Assembly: GCA_964471535.1 (NCBI GenBank)
Contig: CAYYHA010000011.1
Location: 1-40,353 of the forward strand
Reading direction: 5' to 3'
Length of the DNA: 40,353 bases
DNA from: CAYYHA01 sp964471535
GTDB lineage: Bacteria > Myxococcota > Myxococcia > SLRQ01
Shown here: one piece after another, positions 8,662 to 16,972 of the stretch
Numbering within the stretch: position 1 is the stretch's first letter
Layout: each line of letters opens with the position of its first letter
Notes under the pieces: model-generated
What the model saw: the letters and a program-made list of their open reading frames with translations, nothing else
Told to the model about the DNA's origin: nothing
Databases searched by the model: none
Program-made: the position numbers and the translations under genes

Positions 8662-10389
8662 ATGCACGAAGCGAGGCGATTCGATGGGGTCCGCCCGCCG
8701 CTGCAAGCGGGCGGGCTCGCAGCGGTGCTCGCGCTGACGATCCTGAGCTGCTCCCAAGGCCCGGCCCCACAGCCGGACGGGGGAGACAGAGGCGCCGTGG
8801 TCCTGCTCTCGCCCACGGATCGCCTGATCCGCGCCACGATGGCGCTTGCGGGCGTGCGGCCCACGGTGGAGGAGCTTCGGCAGGTGCAGGCGGATCCCGA
8901 TGCGCTCGGTGCCATCGTCGATCGCTACCTGGACAGTCCCGGCTTCGCCGAGACGCTGCGGGATCTGCACAACGAGGCGCTCCTGATGCGCACCGACCTC
9001 TTCTTCTACCCCGCGATCGGTCCCCTCTCCGGGCAGGAGGCCCAGCGGATCAACACCTCGCTCCACGAGGCGCCGCTGAAGCTCATCGAGTATGTCGTGA
9101 TGCACGATCGCCCCTACACCGAGATCCTCACCGCCGATTACACCGTCGCCGATGGGGTCGTCGCGGCGTTCTGGGGTCTCGAGCATCCAGGGGGTCCCGA
9201 TTCCCGTGAGTGGGTGGTGACCCATTGGCCCGACGGGCGCCCTGCCGCCGGTGTGCTGTCGAGTTCCATCCTCTGGGGCCGGCACATGAGCGCCGGGTTC
9301 AACTTCAACCGCGGCCGCGCGAACCTGGTCGCCCGCACCTTCCTCTGCCACGACTACCTGAAGCAGGACGTGCCCGTGGACGGCACCATCGACCTCTCGG
9401 ATCCCGAGGCGGTCTCGCGGGCGGTGGAGGAGAACGAGACCTGCGCCGGCTGTCACCAGACCCTCGATCCCCTGGCGAGCTACTTCTTCGGTTTCGATGG
9501 GTACCTCGTCCCCGAGTTCATTCAGAGCTACCCGTACCAAAACTTCCGGGCCGAACAGCAGGACGACTGGCGTTTTGCGACCGGTCGAGCCCCCGGCTAC
9601 TTCGGGGCACGGGGAGCGACGCTCGCCGATCTCGGCCGGAAGATCGCCGGCGATCCGCGCTTCTCGCTCTGCACCGCAAGAAGGTTCTTCGCCTACTTCG
9701 CGCAGATGGAACCCGAGGAGGTGCCGCTCGAGGTGGCGAGCGAGCTGCAGCAGGTCTTCGTGGCCAGTGGCTACGACGCGAAGGCGCTGGCGAAGGCAGC
9801 GGTTCTCCACGACGCGCTCGCCGTCTCGCACAGCGACGATCCAGAGCGCGCCGAGACGCTGCGCGGCTACAAGAAGGTGCGGCCGGAGCAGTATGCGCGC
9901 ATGGTCGAGGATCTTACCGGCTTTCGGTGGGAGACGGAGTTCGACTTCGACGTGCAAGGGGCGCCGCTGGGGCGCGTGGATCTGGCCCGAAGCGATCTCT
10001 TGGGCTTTCGCACCCTCGCGGGGGGCATCGACAGCTACTACGTGACCACGCCCACCCGCACGATGAACGCCTCCACGGCGCTCTTCGTCGCCGCGCTGGC
10101 GTCCGAAGCGGCCGAGTGGGTGGTGGACTCGGACTTCGCGCTGCCCGCCGGCGAGCGGAAGCTCTTGTCGCTGGTGGAGGAGAAGACGACGGACGAGGCG
10201 GCGGTGCGGGCGCAGATCGCGGCGCTCCACACCCGCATCTACGGCACCTTCGATGATCCCGAGTCCATACCGGTGACCGAGACCTACTCCCTGTTCCGAG
10301 AGACCCATCGGCGAAGTGGCGACGTGCGCCGGGCGTGGAAGGTGGTCGTCGCTGCGATGCTGCAGGACCTACGGAGCGTCTACTACTGA
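8662..10389 (+). CDS. DUF1588-like secreted lipoprotein with CxxCH motif
   Basis: A 575-residue lipoprotein. The start was placed at the ATG preceded by AGAGAGG, giving a signal with lipobox LTILSC and lipidated Cys at residue 30; an ATG 36 bases upstream would only lengthen the signal. The N-terminal part (DRLIRATMALAGVRPTVEEL and the following helices) resembles the DUF1549/DUF1592 families. The middle has the DUF1588-like signature with a CAGCH motif (C261, C264, H265) followed by QTLDPLASYFFGFDGY. Such proteins are abundant in Planctomycetes and Myxococcota, are coded next to DUF1501 or DUF1552 proteins, and have no proven activity. The CxxCH could bind haem c covalently. The DUF1501 gene starts 28 bases downstream, so the two are almost certainly one operon. 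Confidence 0.78.
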   Translation: MHEARRFDGVRPPLQAGGLAAVLALTILSCSQGPAPQPDGGDRGAVVLLSPTDRLIRATMALAGVRPTVEELRQVQADPDALGAIVDRYLDSPGFAETLRDLHNEALLMRTDLFFYPAIGPLSGQEAQRINTSLHEAPLKLIEYVVMHDRPYTEILTADYTVADGVVAAFWGLEHPGGPDSREWVVTHWPDGRPAAGVLSSSILWGRHMSAGFNFNRGRANLVARTFLCHDYLKQDVPVDGTIDLSDPEAVSRAVEENETCAGCHQTLDPLASYFFGFDGYLVPEFIQSYPYQNFRAEQQDDWRFATGRAPGYFGARGATLADLGRKIAGDPRFSLCTARRFFAYFAQMEPEEVPLEVASELQQVFVASGYDAKALAKAAVLHDALAVSHSDDPERAETLRGYKKVRPEQYARMVEDLTGFRWETEFDFDVQGAPLGRVDLARSDLLGFRTLAGGIDSYYVTTPTRTMNASTALFVAALASEAAEWVVDSDFALPAGERKLLSLVEEKTTDEAAVRAQIAALHTRIYGTFDDPESIPVTETYSLFRETHRRSGDVRRAWKVVVAAMLQDLRSVYY

Positions 10390-10417
10390 AGGCGACCGCG
10401 AGGCGGGAGGACGCGTG

Positions 10418-11701
10418 ATGCGTATCGATCGTAGAGGATTCTTGGTGGGGGGCCTGGCGGCCCTGGGTGCCGCGGCCCTGCCGTGGCCGCTTCGGCGCGC
10501 CCTGGCCCAAGCCGCGCCGGTGCGGCGAAACCTCCTCGTCGTCTTCGCACAGGGCGGCTGGGACATCACCTTCGCCCTCGATCCGAAGCCCGACCTACAG
10601 ACCGTGGACGCCCCGCCGGGCACGGTGCAGCGCTTTGCCGAGATCGACGTCTTTACCGACGAGAGCCGTCCCGGCGTCACCGCCTTCTTCGAACGCTGGG
10701 CGAGCGAGGTGGCCGTCGTTCGCGGCATCCAGACCCGCTCCATTGCCCATCCGGTGTGCACGCGGCGCATGCTGACGGGCAGTCCCGATCCCTCGCGACC
10801 GGACCTGGCAGCCATCGCAGCCCACGAGGCGGGGCGCGATCTTCCCGTCCCCTACCTCGTCCTGGGGAACGCGGCCTTCACCGGTCCGCTCGCGGCGAGC
10901 GCCGGCCGCGTGGGTACGACCAATCAGATCATCGCGCTCATCGATCCCGCGCAGGGCTATCCCCGCCCCGCCGACTCTCCGCGCCCGGGACCGCAGTTCA
11001 TTCCCGATGCGCAGGACCGGGATCTCATCCGCAACTACCTGAAGGCGCGGGCCGAGCGCGAGCGTGCCACCCGCGGTGCGCTCGGCTACAACGCGCGCCG
11101 GATCGCCGACTTCCAAGCCTCGCTCGACCGGGCCGAGGCGCTGCGCCCCTTCGCGCGCGCGTTCGGGGACCGGGGGATCACCTTGGGCCTCGAGCAGCAG
11201 ATCCCGATCGCCCTCGAGGCGATCTCCCAGGGGGTCGCCTGGTCGGTGATCCTCGACACCCGCCTGCCCTGGGACACCCATACGGGGAACGCCGCCCAGG
11301 GTCAGTACTGGAATCTCACCTTCACCCAACTGGGCGCCCTCTTCGAGGCGCTGGCCAGCCGTCCGGGGCGACAGGCGGGCAAGAAGATGATCGACGAGAC
11401 CGTCGTCGTGGTGATGAGCGAGATGAGCCGCACGCCCAAGCTCAACAACACGCAAGGAAAGGATCACTGGCCGGTGACCGCGTGCCTGGTCGGGGGTGCG
11501 GGCGTCCGCGGGGGGCGGGTCTATGGGCGCTCCGACGACCTCGTGGATTCGGTGCCCATCGACCTGGAGACGGGGGAGCCAAAAGACGGAGGTCGGCAGC
11601 TGTTGACCGAGAACCTCGTCGCGGGTCTGCTCGAACTCCTGGGTGTGGACCCGTCGCCGTGGTTTCCCGGCGTGCCACCGTTCCGAGGGCTCATGGCGTG
11701 A
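10418..11701 (+). CDS. Tat-exported DUF1501 family protein
   Basis: A 427-residue DUF1501 protein. It starts at the ATG in GTGATG, seven bases after GGGAGG. The N-terminus is a twin-arginine signal (RIDRRGFLVGGLAALGAAAL, cleavage near ALA-QA), so it is exported folded, presumably with a bound cofactor or metal. DUF1501 belongs to the alkaline-phosphatase/sulfatase-like fold. Segments such as VVFAQGGWD near the N-terminus, LPWDTHTGNA in the middle and MSEMSRTPKLN with KDHWPVTACLVGGAGV near the C-terminus match the family's conserved blocks, including acidic and His residues that could hold metal. The reaction is unknown. The gene sits between a CxxCH lipoprotein and a cytochrome-like lipoprotein, which suggests a periplasmic redox or hydrolytic system. 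Confidence 0.88.
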   Translation: MRIDRRGFLVGGLAALGAAALPWPLRRALAQAAPVRRNLLVVFAQGGWDITFALDPKPDLQTVDAPPGTVQRFAEIDVFTDESRPGVTAFFERWASEVAVVRGIQTRSIAHPVCTRRMLTGSPDPSRPDLAAIAAHEAGRDLPVPYLVLGNAAFTGPLAASAGRVGTTNQIIALIDPAQGYPRPADSPRPGPQFIPDAQDRDLIRNYLKARAERERATRGALGYNARRIADFQASLDRAEALRPFARAFGDRGITLGLEQQIPIALEAISQGVAWSVILDTRLPWDTHTGNAAQGQYWNLTFTQLGALFEALASRPGRQAGKKMIDETVVVVMSEMSRTPKLNNTQGKDHWPVTACLVGGAGVRGGRVYGRSDDLVDSVPIDLETGEPKDGGRQLLTENLVAGLLELLGVDPSPWFPGVPPFRGLMA

Positions 11702-12156
11702 GGGCCACGGCGCGAGGCGTGCGCGAGGAGGCGACGGCGCGGGGGCACGGGGCCCTGGCTGCGGTAGGCCTGCTCCTCGTCTCGGTCTTCCTCGCTTGCG
11801 GCGGACCGGGCGGCATGGACGGCGCCGACGGTGGGCCGGATGCATCGGACACGGGCCCGTGGGAACGTTTCGAGGAGCGGCCGTGTCCCGAGGATTCCAT
11901 CCTCACCTGGGGGAACTTCGGCTACGGCTTCGTGCACGACTGGTGCACCGGCTGCCACCACAGCGAGCTCCCCGAGGGGATGCGCCAGGGCGCGCCCCCG
12001 GAGATCAACCTGGAGACGCAGCGGGGCGTGCGTGCTCTGGCACCGCTCGTCTGGAGCGTTGCCGCCGATGGCCACGACCGCATGCCGCCGGCGGGAGGCC
12101 CCTCCGAGGAGGCCAGGCGACTTCTCGGCGAGTGGCTCGCCTGCGGCGCGCCCTAG
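11698..12156 (+). CDS. Small cytochrome c-like lipoprotein (CxxCH)
   Basis: A 152-residue lipoprotein starting at a GTG that overlaps the stop of the DUF1501 gene (GTGA), a sign of translational coupling. After a basic N-terminus the signal ends in the lipobox FLAC with Cys 34. The mature protein has one haem-c attachment motif, WCTGCHHSELP (C83, C86, H87). A possible axial ligand is Met 129 in HDRMPPAGGP, the usual arrangement of single-domain cytochromes c. A conserved-looking C-terminal helix (EEARRLLGEWLACG) matches the last helix of the cytochrome c fold. It probably passes electrons to or from the two upstream secreted proteins. Its stop codon shares the palindrome CTAG with the stop of the converging trehalose gene. 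Confidence 0.78.
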   Translation: MRATARGVREEATARGHGALAAVGLLLVSVFLACGGPGGMDGADGGPDASDTGPWERFEERPCPEDSILTWGNFGYGFVHDWCTGCHHSELPEGMRQGAPPEINLETQRGVRALAPLVWSVAADGHDRMPPAGGPSEEARRLLGEWLACGAP

Positions 12157-14369
12157 GCCCGGGCCCCGCTCGCTGCTCCTGCCTCCTGCTTCCACCGCGC
12201 GAGGAGTCGCTCGAGCGCATCGAGGAGCGCCTCCGGGGACTCCACGTAGTAGGGCGCCACGGTGTTGCGTCCCCCGACGTGGCAGACGATGGCCGGGCGG
12301 TGGCCGGAGCGGAGCAGCGCCTCGAACATCTCCTCGTCGGTGCGATCGTCGCCGGCGCAGAAGACAAGTGTTCCCTCGGGCAGATCGTCGAGGAGCTGCG
12401 CCACGACATGCCCCTTCGACATGTCCCGATGGCGCACCTCGATCACCCGCGAGCCGGCGAGGACGAAGAAGTCCTCGCCGCGCAGACGCTCCTCGAGGAG
12501 TGCGTAGAGTTCCTTGGCCCGCCAGGCGCCGAGCTCCGGGTCGGCGGCGCGGTAGTGCCAGACGATGGAGGCCTTCTTGTCCTCGATGGAGCTGCCGGGC
12601 GTGCGCTCGCAGAAGTCGACGAAGATGGGCCGCACGATCTCCTCGAGCACGGTGCGGTCCACCGACCGAACCGGTGGCCAGCACGCACCGGGCGCCCGCA
12701 CGTTGAGCCCGTGCTCACACACCAAACCAATGGGCAGATCACCGAGCCAAGCGTCGAGGATGCTCGCGGGCCGGCCGCTGACCACGTATACGGTGGCGTA
12801 GCGGGCCAGCTCGGTGAGCAGGGTGCGGACCCGGGGCGTCGGTGCAGCCTCGGCAGGGACGGTGGTATGGGGGCGCAGGGTTCCGTCGTAGTCGAGCAGC
12901 ACCAGCGGCGGGTAGGGGCGACAGGAGAGGTCGGCCGGATCGAGCGCGTCGATCTCGAGGCGCTGAATCTTCTCGTGCCACCGCTGATAGACTTCCTCGA
13001 GCCGGTCGAGGAAGCGCTCGGCCCACCGAGAGGCGGTGTTCGACTCGACGAAGTCGACCATGTGCTCGAAGCTGCTGGGAGACGGGGGCGCCGACAGGAC
13101 CTCGGCGAGGACCTCGGCCACCCGCTCCGGGTTGTGGGGGTTGACGAGCCGCGCGCCTGCGAGGCACGCGGCGGCCCCAGCAAACTCGCTCAGGACGAGT
13201 GTCCCCGGCTCGCGCCCCCGGGCGGCGACGTACTCGAGTGAGACCAGGTTCATGCCGTCGCGCAGGGGAGTGACCAAGGCGACCTCCGCCGCCCGGTAGA
13301 GCGCCGAGAGCTCCTCGCGTGACAGGTTGCGGTTGATGTAGACCACCGGGGTGCAGTCGGTGGAGCCAAAGGCGCCGTTGATGCGCCCGACGAGCTCGTC
13401 GACCTCGCACTTGAGGGCCTGGTACTCGGCAACCCCGGTGCGGCTCGGGGAGGCCACCTGGATCAGGACCACCTTCTCACACAGCTCCGGCCGGCGGCGC
13501 AGGAGCTCCTCGAAGGCGAGGAGCTTCTGGGGGATGCCCTTCGTGTAGTCGAGGCGGTCGACGCCGACGATGAGGGTCTTGCCCCGGTGGGCGTCCAGGA
13601 GGCGCCGGTAGGCGCGCTGGGCGGGGGGGGACTCGGCGAGATGGCGGATCTCCTCGGGGTCGATGCCGATGGGTAGGACCGCGAGCTCGGCGACGTGGGT
13701 GGGCAGGTGGATGGTGTCGGGATCCGACTCGATCCCGAGCACCCGCAGGCATGCGTTTCGAAAGTGGCTGACGTACTCGTAGGTGTGAAAGCCGATGAGA
13801 TCGGCACCGAGCATTCCCTCGAGCACCGCCTCACGCACCGGCAGGGTTCGGTAGGTCTCGCTGGAGGGGAAGGGGATGTGGAGGAAGAAGCCAATCGGTC
13901 CGGAGAAGCCGCGGCTCCGCAACAGCTTCGGCACCAGTGCGAGCTGGTAGTCGTGCACCCAGATGAGGTCGCCGGGCCGCGCCCGCTCGAGCGCCGCGGC
14001 GGCGAAGCGCTCGTTGACGGCTTGATAGCGGTGCCAGGCCGATCGGTCGTAGGTGACCCGATCTGGCATGCCGTGGAAGAGGGGCCAGAGCAGGCGGTTC
14101 GAGAACAGCTCGTAGAAGCCGGCGTAGTCGGTGGAGTCGAGGAAGACGGGGATGCGGCCTGGGCCGAGGCGGCGCCGGACCTCGGTCTGTGCTGCCGGAG
14201 GGACCTGCGTGCCCGGCCACCCGACCCAGACGAAGTCGCGCTCTGCCGCCACGGTTCGAAGCGCGGTGGCCAGGCCCCCCGGGCTCGGCTCCACCGTCCA
14301 GGCCTCTCCTTCTCGCTTCACGCTGACGGGCAGGCGAGCGGAGACCACGATGAGCTGAGAATGCGACAT
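12153..14369 (-). CDS. Bifunctional trehalose-6-phosphate synthase/phosphatase
   Basis: A 738-residue fusion that makes trehalose from UDP- or ADP-glucose and glucose-6-phosphate and then removes the phosphate. The N-terminal GT20 domain (about residues 1-470) has the glucose-6-phosphate loop GGLATALRTV, the signature WVHDYQLALVPKLL, and the donor-site blocks VGVDRLDYTKGIPQK and RDGMNLVSLEYVA. The C-terminal HAD phosphatase starts at VLLDYDGTLRP, with nucleophile D493 and general acid D495, and continues with VVSGRPASIL and GDDRTDEEMFEAL. Both halves look intact, so the protein should be active in the cytoplasm as an osmolyte or desiccation-protectant enzyme. It starts 41 bases from the divergent GH15 gene, so the two probably share a control region. 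Fused enzymes of this kind are common in eukaryotes and scattered in bacteria. Confidence 0.93.
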   Translation of the reverse strand: MSHSQLIVVSARLPVSVKREGEAWTVEPSPGGLATALRTVAAERDFVWVGWPGTQVPPAAQTEVRRRLGPGRIPVFLDSTDYAGFYELFSNRLLWPLFHGMPDRVTYDRSAWHRYQAVNERFAAAALERARPGDLIWVHDYQLALVPKLLRSRGFSGPIGFFLHIPFPSSETYRTLPVREAVLEGMLGADLIGFHTYEYVSHFRNACLRVLGIESDPDTIHLPTHVAELAVLPIGIDPEEIRHLAESPPAQRAYRRLLDAHRGKTLIVGVDRLDYTKGIPQKLLAFEELLRRRPELCEKVVLIQVASPSRTGVAEYQALKCEVDELVGRINGAFGSTDCTPVVYINRNLSREELSALYRAAEVALVTPLRDGMNLVSLEYVAARGREPGTLVLSEFAGAAACLAGARLVNPHNPERVAEVLAEVLSAPPSPSSFEHMVDFVESNTASRWAERFLDRLEEVYQRWHEKIQRLEIDALDPADLSCRPYPPLVLLDYDGTLRPHTTVPAEAAPTPRVRTLLTELARYATVYVVSGRPASILDAWLGDLPIGLVCEHGLNVRAPGACWPPVRSVDRTVLEEIVRPIFVDFCERTPGSSIEDKKASIVWHYRAADPELGAWRAKELYALLEERLRGEDFFVLAGSRVIEVRHRDMSKGHVVAQLLDDLPEGTLVFCAGDDRTDEEMFEALLRSGHRPAIVCHVGGRNTVAPYYVESPEALLDALERLLARWKQEAGAASGARA

Positions 14370-14410
14370 CTCTCGCAGAGCTTCGAGCTATGCCATAGTC
14401 TTGGTTCGTC

Positions 14411-16177
14411 GTGAAGCTGGCACTCATCGGGAACTGCAACTACCAGGCGCTGATCGACGATGTGGGTCGGGTCGTGTGGCTGTGTTGGCCGCGCTTCGAT
14501 TCGAGCTTCGTCTTCGGAACTCTCCTCGACGAGAGGCAGGGCGGTGAGTTCTCCATACGACCCCGCGAGGAGGCCTTCCGAACCGAGCAGCACTACCTGC
14601 CCAACACGAACATCGTCCGCACCCTCTTCCATGGGGACAAGGGCAGCTTCGAGGTGGTGGACTTCGCCCCGCGCTTTCGGCTCTACGAGCGCTTCTTCAA
14701 ACCGACCATGCTCGTGCGGCGCATCCGTCCACTCTCCGGCCGCACCAGTGTGCGGATCGTCTGCGACCCGGTCTACGACTATGGTCGTCTGCGGCCCGAG
14801 CCCGTCTTTGCGAGCAATCACATCGAGTGGCCGGTGGCCGGTGCGCGTCTTCGCCTCACCACCAACGCCCCGTTGAGCTACGTCGCCGAGCGCCGAGCGT
14901 TCGTCCTCGACGACGAGGTGTACCTGGTCCTCACCTGGGGCGAGCCGCTCGAGGCGCCGCTGAAGGAGACCTGCGACAACTTCTATCGGCGGACCCGAAG
15001 CTACTGGGAGACCTGGGTGAAGCACGGCGTGCTCACCGAGTCCTTCCAAGAGGCGGTCATCCGTTCTGCGCTGGCGCTGAAGCTCCACCAGTTCGAGGAC
15101 ACCGGTGCCATTACGGCCGCGACCACCACCAGCCTGCCCGAATACCCGGGCAGCGGCCGGAACTGGGACTACCGCTACTGCTGGCTGCGCGATGCGGGAT
15201 TCACCCTGGGGGCGCTGCGCCGGCTGGGCCAGTTCGAGGAGATGGAGGCCTTCGTCTCCTTCCTCGCGAACATCGCCGAGGAGAGCGCCGATCGCCTGCA
15301 GCCAGTCTATGGGATCTCCGGCGCCCGCCGGCTCGACGAGATCGAGCTGACCCACCTCGAGGGCTACCGCGGCAACAAGCCGGTGCGCGTGGGCAACGCG
15401 GCCTACGCCCAGGTGCAAAACGACGTCTATGGGGAGATGATCGCTGCCATCGCGCCGCTCTTTCTCGATCTGCGCTTCCGCGACGGCGCCGGCGCGCTCA
15501 CCACCGATCTCCTCCATCGCCTCGTGGACAGCGTCGAGGCGAAGCTCTTCGAGCCCGATGCAGGCCCCTGGGAGAAGCGGGACCAGCCGCGCCTGCACAC
15601 CTTCTCACTGCTGATGCACTGGCTGGGGGCGCGCACCGCCGAGAAGATCGGATCGCGTGTCGGTGACCCACGCCTCGCCGAGCGCGGCCGGGATCTCGCA
15701 GAGAAGGCGCGTGAGGTGATCGACGGGCGATGCTGGCGGCCCGAACTCGGCTTCTTCGCCGATGCGGTGGACACCGACGAGCCCGACGCCGCCCTCTTCA
15801 TGATGGTCAACGTGGGCTACTTCACGCCCGGGGATCCGCGGGCCCGCTCCCACGTGGAGGCCACCGCAGAGCGCCTCGCTGCAAAGCCCCATCTCCTCCA
15901 CCGCTACCTGCACCACGACGGCATCGGGAAAACCGAAGCGGCCTTCGTCGCCTGCGGGTTCTGGTACGCCGAGGCTCTCGCGCGGGTGGGACAGCCCGGC
16001 CGCGCTCAGGAGATCCTCGAGGCGCTGGTGGGACACGCCAACCACGTCGGTCTCTTGAGCGAGGACATCGATCCGAAGACGGGCGAGCTGTGGGGCAACT
16101 TCCCGCAGACCTACTCCCACGTCGGTCTCATCAACGCCGCCTTCGCCATCGCCCACGCCGGCGGTCCGCCGATCTGA
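14411..16177 (+). CDS. Glycoside hydrolase family 15 protein (glucoamylase/trehalase-like)
   Basis: A 588-residue GH15 enzyme. The N-terminal beta-sandwich (about residues 1-210) begins LIGNCNYQALIDDVGRVVWL. The (alpha/alpha)6 catalytic domain begins near NWDYRYCWLRDAGFTLGAL. The substrate-site segment HLEGYRGNKPVRVGNAAY and the closing QTYSHVGLINAAF are typical of the family. The usual GIWE acid motif appears as GPWEKR, keeping the Glu but with a changed flank, and the expected DEGAF block reads KTEAAF. Family members include glucoamylases, glucodextranases and actinobacterial trehalases. It is transcribed divergently from the trehalose synthase/phosphatase only 41 bases away, so a trehalase role is an attractive inference. 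The start is GTG. There is no signal peptide, so it acts in the cytoplasm. Confidence 0.88.
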   Translation: MKLALIGNCNYQALIDDVGRVVWLCWPRFDSSFVFGTLLDERQGGEFSIRPREEAFRTEQHYLPNTNIVRTLFHGDKGSFEVVDFAPRFRLYERFFKPTMLVRRIRPLSGRTSVRIVCDPVYDYGRLRPEPVFASNHIEWPVAGARLRLTTNAPLSYVAERRAFVLDDEVYLVLTWGEPLEAPLKETCDNFYRRTRSYWETWVKHGVLTESFQEAVIRSALALKLHQFEDTGAITAATTTSLPEYPGSGRNWDYRYCWLRDAGFTLGALRRLGQFEEMEAFVSFLANIAEESADRLQPVYGISGARRLDEIELTHLEGYRGNKPVRVGNAAYAQVQNDVYGEMIAAIAPLFLDLRFRDGAGALTTDLLHRLVDSVEAKLFEPDAGPWEKRDQPRLHTFSLLMHWLGARTAEKIGSRVGDPRLAERGRDLAEKAREVIDGRCWRPELGFFADAVDTDEPDAALFMMVNVGYFTPGDPRARSHVEATAERLAAKPHLLHRYLHHDGIGKTEAAFVACGFWYAEALARVGQPGRAQEILEALVGHANHVGLLSEDIDPKTGELWGNFPQTYSHVGLINAAFAIAHAGGPPI

Positions 16178-16226
16178 GCGGTGCCAAGCGGGCCGCGCGC
16201 GGCCGCCACCTGCCGGCTGCGTCGCC

Positions 16227-16245
16227 CTTCCTTCCCGGAAGGAAG
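16227..16245. repeat. Perfect 9-bp inverted repeat between GH15 and methyltransferase genes
   Basis: CTTCCTTCC, one C, then GGAAGGAAG: a perfect dyad in a short 87-base spacer, 20 bases before the methyltransferase start. There is no T-run after it, so it looks more like an operator or mRNA hairpin than a standard terminator. Confidence 0.7.
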
Positions 16246-16264
16246 CGCCGGTAGCGTAGGGTCC

Positions 16265-16957
16265 ATGTTCAGGCGCCTCGTCTTCGACCTCGGAGCGGCG
16301 GGCTACGACTTTCTCACCGACCACACCCTGTGGCGGGAGCAGGTGGCGCGGGTCCTCGACCATGCGCCCGCCGGCGTGCGCGCAGTGCTCGATCTGGGCT
16401 GCGGTCCCGGTGTGTCCACCTTCGTGCTCGCCGAACGCCTGCCCGACGCGGCCGAGGTGGTGGGCATCGATTTCAGCGGGGAGATGATTCGCCGCGCGCG
16501 CCGTCATCACCTGAGGCGTCACGCCGAACTCCGGCATCTGCGCTTCCTCGAGGCCGACGTGACGGATCTCCCCTTCGATGCGGGCCGCTTCGATCTCGCG
16601 GTGGGTCACTCCTTTCTCTACCTCTTGCCCGAGAAAGAGCGGGCACTCCGTGAGATCCGCCGGGTGCTTCGCCCCGGGGGCCACCTGGTCTTGATGGAGC
16701 CCAACGCGGAGGGCTCGCTCCTGCGGGCTGCGCTGGCCCTACCTGCCCGGCGAGAGAGGCTCCTCCGCGCACCGCTGGCCGCACCCCGGCTCGGCACCTC
16801 GATGCTCCTGTGGCGCCTGGCCAGCGGCGCAGCAGGCCGCCTCTCCGAGGGCCGCGTGCGCCAGCTCTTCGAGGCGTCCGGTTTCGAGGCGATCGAGGTC
16901 CTGCCCACCCTCGCCGGGCTGGGCCTGCACTGTATCGGGCGCCGGCCGGCGGCGTAG
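16265..16957 (+). CDS. Class I SAM-dependent methyltransferase
   Basis: A 230-residue Methyltransf_11-type enzyme. SAM-binding motif I is VLDLGCGPGVSTFVL (near residue 41), the acidic residue after strand 2 is in VVGIDFSGEMI, motif II is ADVTDLPFDAGRFDLAVGHS, and the post-motif LREIRRVLRPGGHLVLMEPN is complete. The C-terminal cap (LLWRLASGAAGRLSEGRVR and the last strand) probably forms the substrate pocket. It resembles quinone and lipid methyltransferases of the UbiE/COQ5 type in overall layout, but nothing fixes the substrate. The ATG was chosen over an in-frame GTG 84 bases upstream because the extra residues are Pro/Arg-rich and lie across the inverted repeat. Confidence 0.85.
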   Translation: MFRRLVFDLGAAGYDFLTDHTLWREQVARVLDHAPAGVRAVLDLGCGPGVSTFVLAERLPDAAEVVGIDFSGEMIRRARRHHLRRHAELRHLRFLEADVTDLPFDAGRFDLAVGHSFLYLLPEKERALREIRRVLRPGGHLVLMEPNAEGSLLRAALALPARRERLLRAPLAAPRLGTSMLLWRLASGAAGRLSEGRVRQLFEASGFEAIEVLPTLAGLGLHCIGRRPAA

Positions 16958-16972
16958 GTCAGAGGCCCAGGA

